Below are positions 63,918 to 64,000 of a DNA stretch of 64,000 bases, piece by piece (position 1 is the first letter of the stretch; every line of letters starts with the position of its first letter). Below the pieces are notes generated by a model. That model was not told the origin of the DNA. It saw nothing but the letters and a program-made list of their open reading frames with translations, and made no database searches. Both the position numbers and the translations under genes were made by a program. Origin of the DNA: Bog-756 sp963727075. Its GTDB lineage: Bacteria; Actinomycetota; Acidimicrobiia; Acidimicrobiales; RAAP-2. The DNA is taken from the NCBI GenBank assembly GCA_963727075.1, contig CAVSET010000006.1:868001-932000 (forward strand), in the 5' to 3' direction.

Positions 63918-64000
63918 CGCCGTCCGAGCCGAAGGCGAAGCCTCGACTTCCGCCTCGCTGGTTCATGCGGCTCTTCTGGTTCACCCATCGCCGCCTGTTT
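63914..64000 (+). CDS. Deazaflavin-dependent nitroreductase, N-terminal fragment at window edge
   Basis: GTG 63914 overlaps the preceding stop (GTGA). The 29 codons visible read TPSEPKAKPRLPPRWFMRLFWFTHRRLF. PPRWFxRLxWxxHRxLY is the usual start of F420-type nitroreductases (Ddn family). The catalytic part lies beyond the window. Confidence 0.6.
   Translation, partial: MTPSEPKAKPRLPPRWFMRLFWFTHRRLF

Noticed and set aside
1..64000. CRISPR array
   Set aside because: No set of regularly spaced 24-40 bp repeats was found; the repeats present are two-copy tandems or IS ends.

Overview
The window is high-GC bacterial chromosome from an actinobacterium, most likely an uncultured member of class Acidimicrobiia. 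Four things point there. First, the left 30 kb keeps the gene order known from Mycobacterium tuberculosis (npdG/mshC, thrS-HIT-pgsA-patA-pimA, pdxS-pdxT-yebC-ruvCAB, yajC-secD-secF-relA-hisS). Second, there is a mycothiol ligase (MshC), an InhA-type enoyl reductase and several F420-associated proteins. Third, there is a decayed protein of 'GYWLV..DGG..FGDA' repeats, a hallmark of Acidimicrobiia. Fourth, there is a small secreted protein ending in a 'SALKPLKTK' motif that I associate with the same groups. The taxon is an inference.

Layout. 1-14.2 kb, minus strand: hisS (partial), relA, secF, secD, yajC, tgt, queA, ruvB, ruvA, ruvC, yebC, pdxT, pdxS and a small cupin. Many neighbours overlap by 4 nt (GTGA or ATGA). 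The secF-secD-yajC-tgt-queA stretch (about 4.2-8 kb) carries at least ten single-base frame changes in genes that should be essential or conserved, so local consensus errors are the likeliest cause. 14.5-16.3 kb: a complete 1,429-bp IS256-family element (ends, 8-bp target duplication, intact transposase) inserted into a 124-codon gene for a four-helix membrane protein. 16.4-19.3 kb: repeat-protein remnant, divergent yceI/marR pair with a palindromic operator, M48 peptidase. 19.3-29.2 kb, minus strand: the phosphatidylinositol-mannoside cluster with threonyl-tRNA synthetase, HIT and VOC proteins, plus a three-PAS diguanylate cyclase wedged between patA and pimA; mshC and npdG lie upstream, and the InhA-type reductase gene is divergent from npdG.

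30-45.4 kb: single-gene metabolic accessory region (OafA-type acyltransferase, acyl-CoA dehydrogenase-like flavoprotein, aldehyde dehydrogenase, TetR regulators, nitronate monooxygenase, SDR / carboxymuconolactone decarboxylase / epimerase group, cupins, VOC proteins) with small gene remnants. 45.8-53.8 kb: a P-loop sulfotransferase-like protein, RibD-type reductase plus a remnant paralogue, a decayed wax-ester-synthase gene, and a tightly packed six-gene minus-strand operon (two SRPBCC proteins, a four-helix membrane protein, a membrane-anchored alpha/beta hydrolase, a metallo-beta-lactamase-fold protein and an F420-type nitroreductase).

54.2-61.9 kb: a segment bounded by 40-bp direct repeats that look like the T-arm end of a tRNA, holding a TacT/TacA toxin-antitoxin pair, nitrobindin, methyltransferases, a WYL regulator with one in-frame stop, hydrolases and an alpha/beta-hydrolase-LuxR fusion. 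61.9-63.3 kb: a second, frameshifted IS256-family element next to the right repeat. It is followed by a broken small membrane protein gene with a 19-bp tandem duplication, a DUF4177-like gene and the first 29 codons of a deazaflavin nitroreductase. No rRNA, complete tRNA or CRISPR array was seen.
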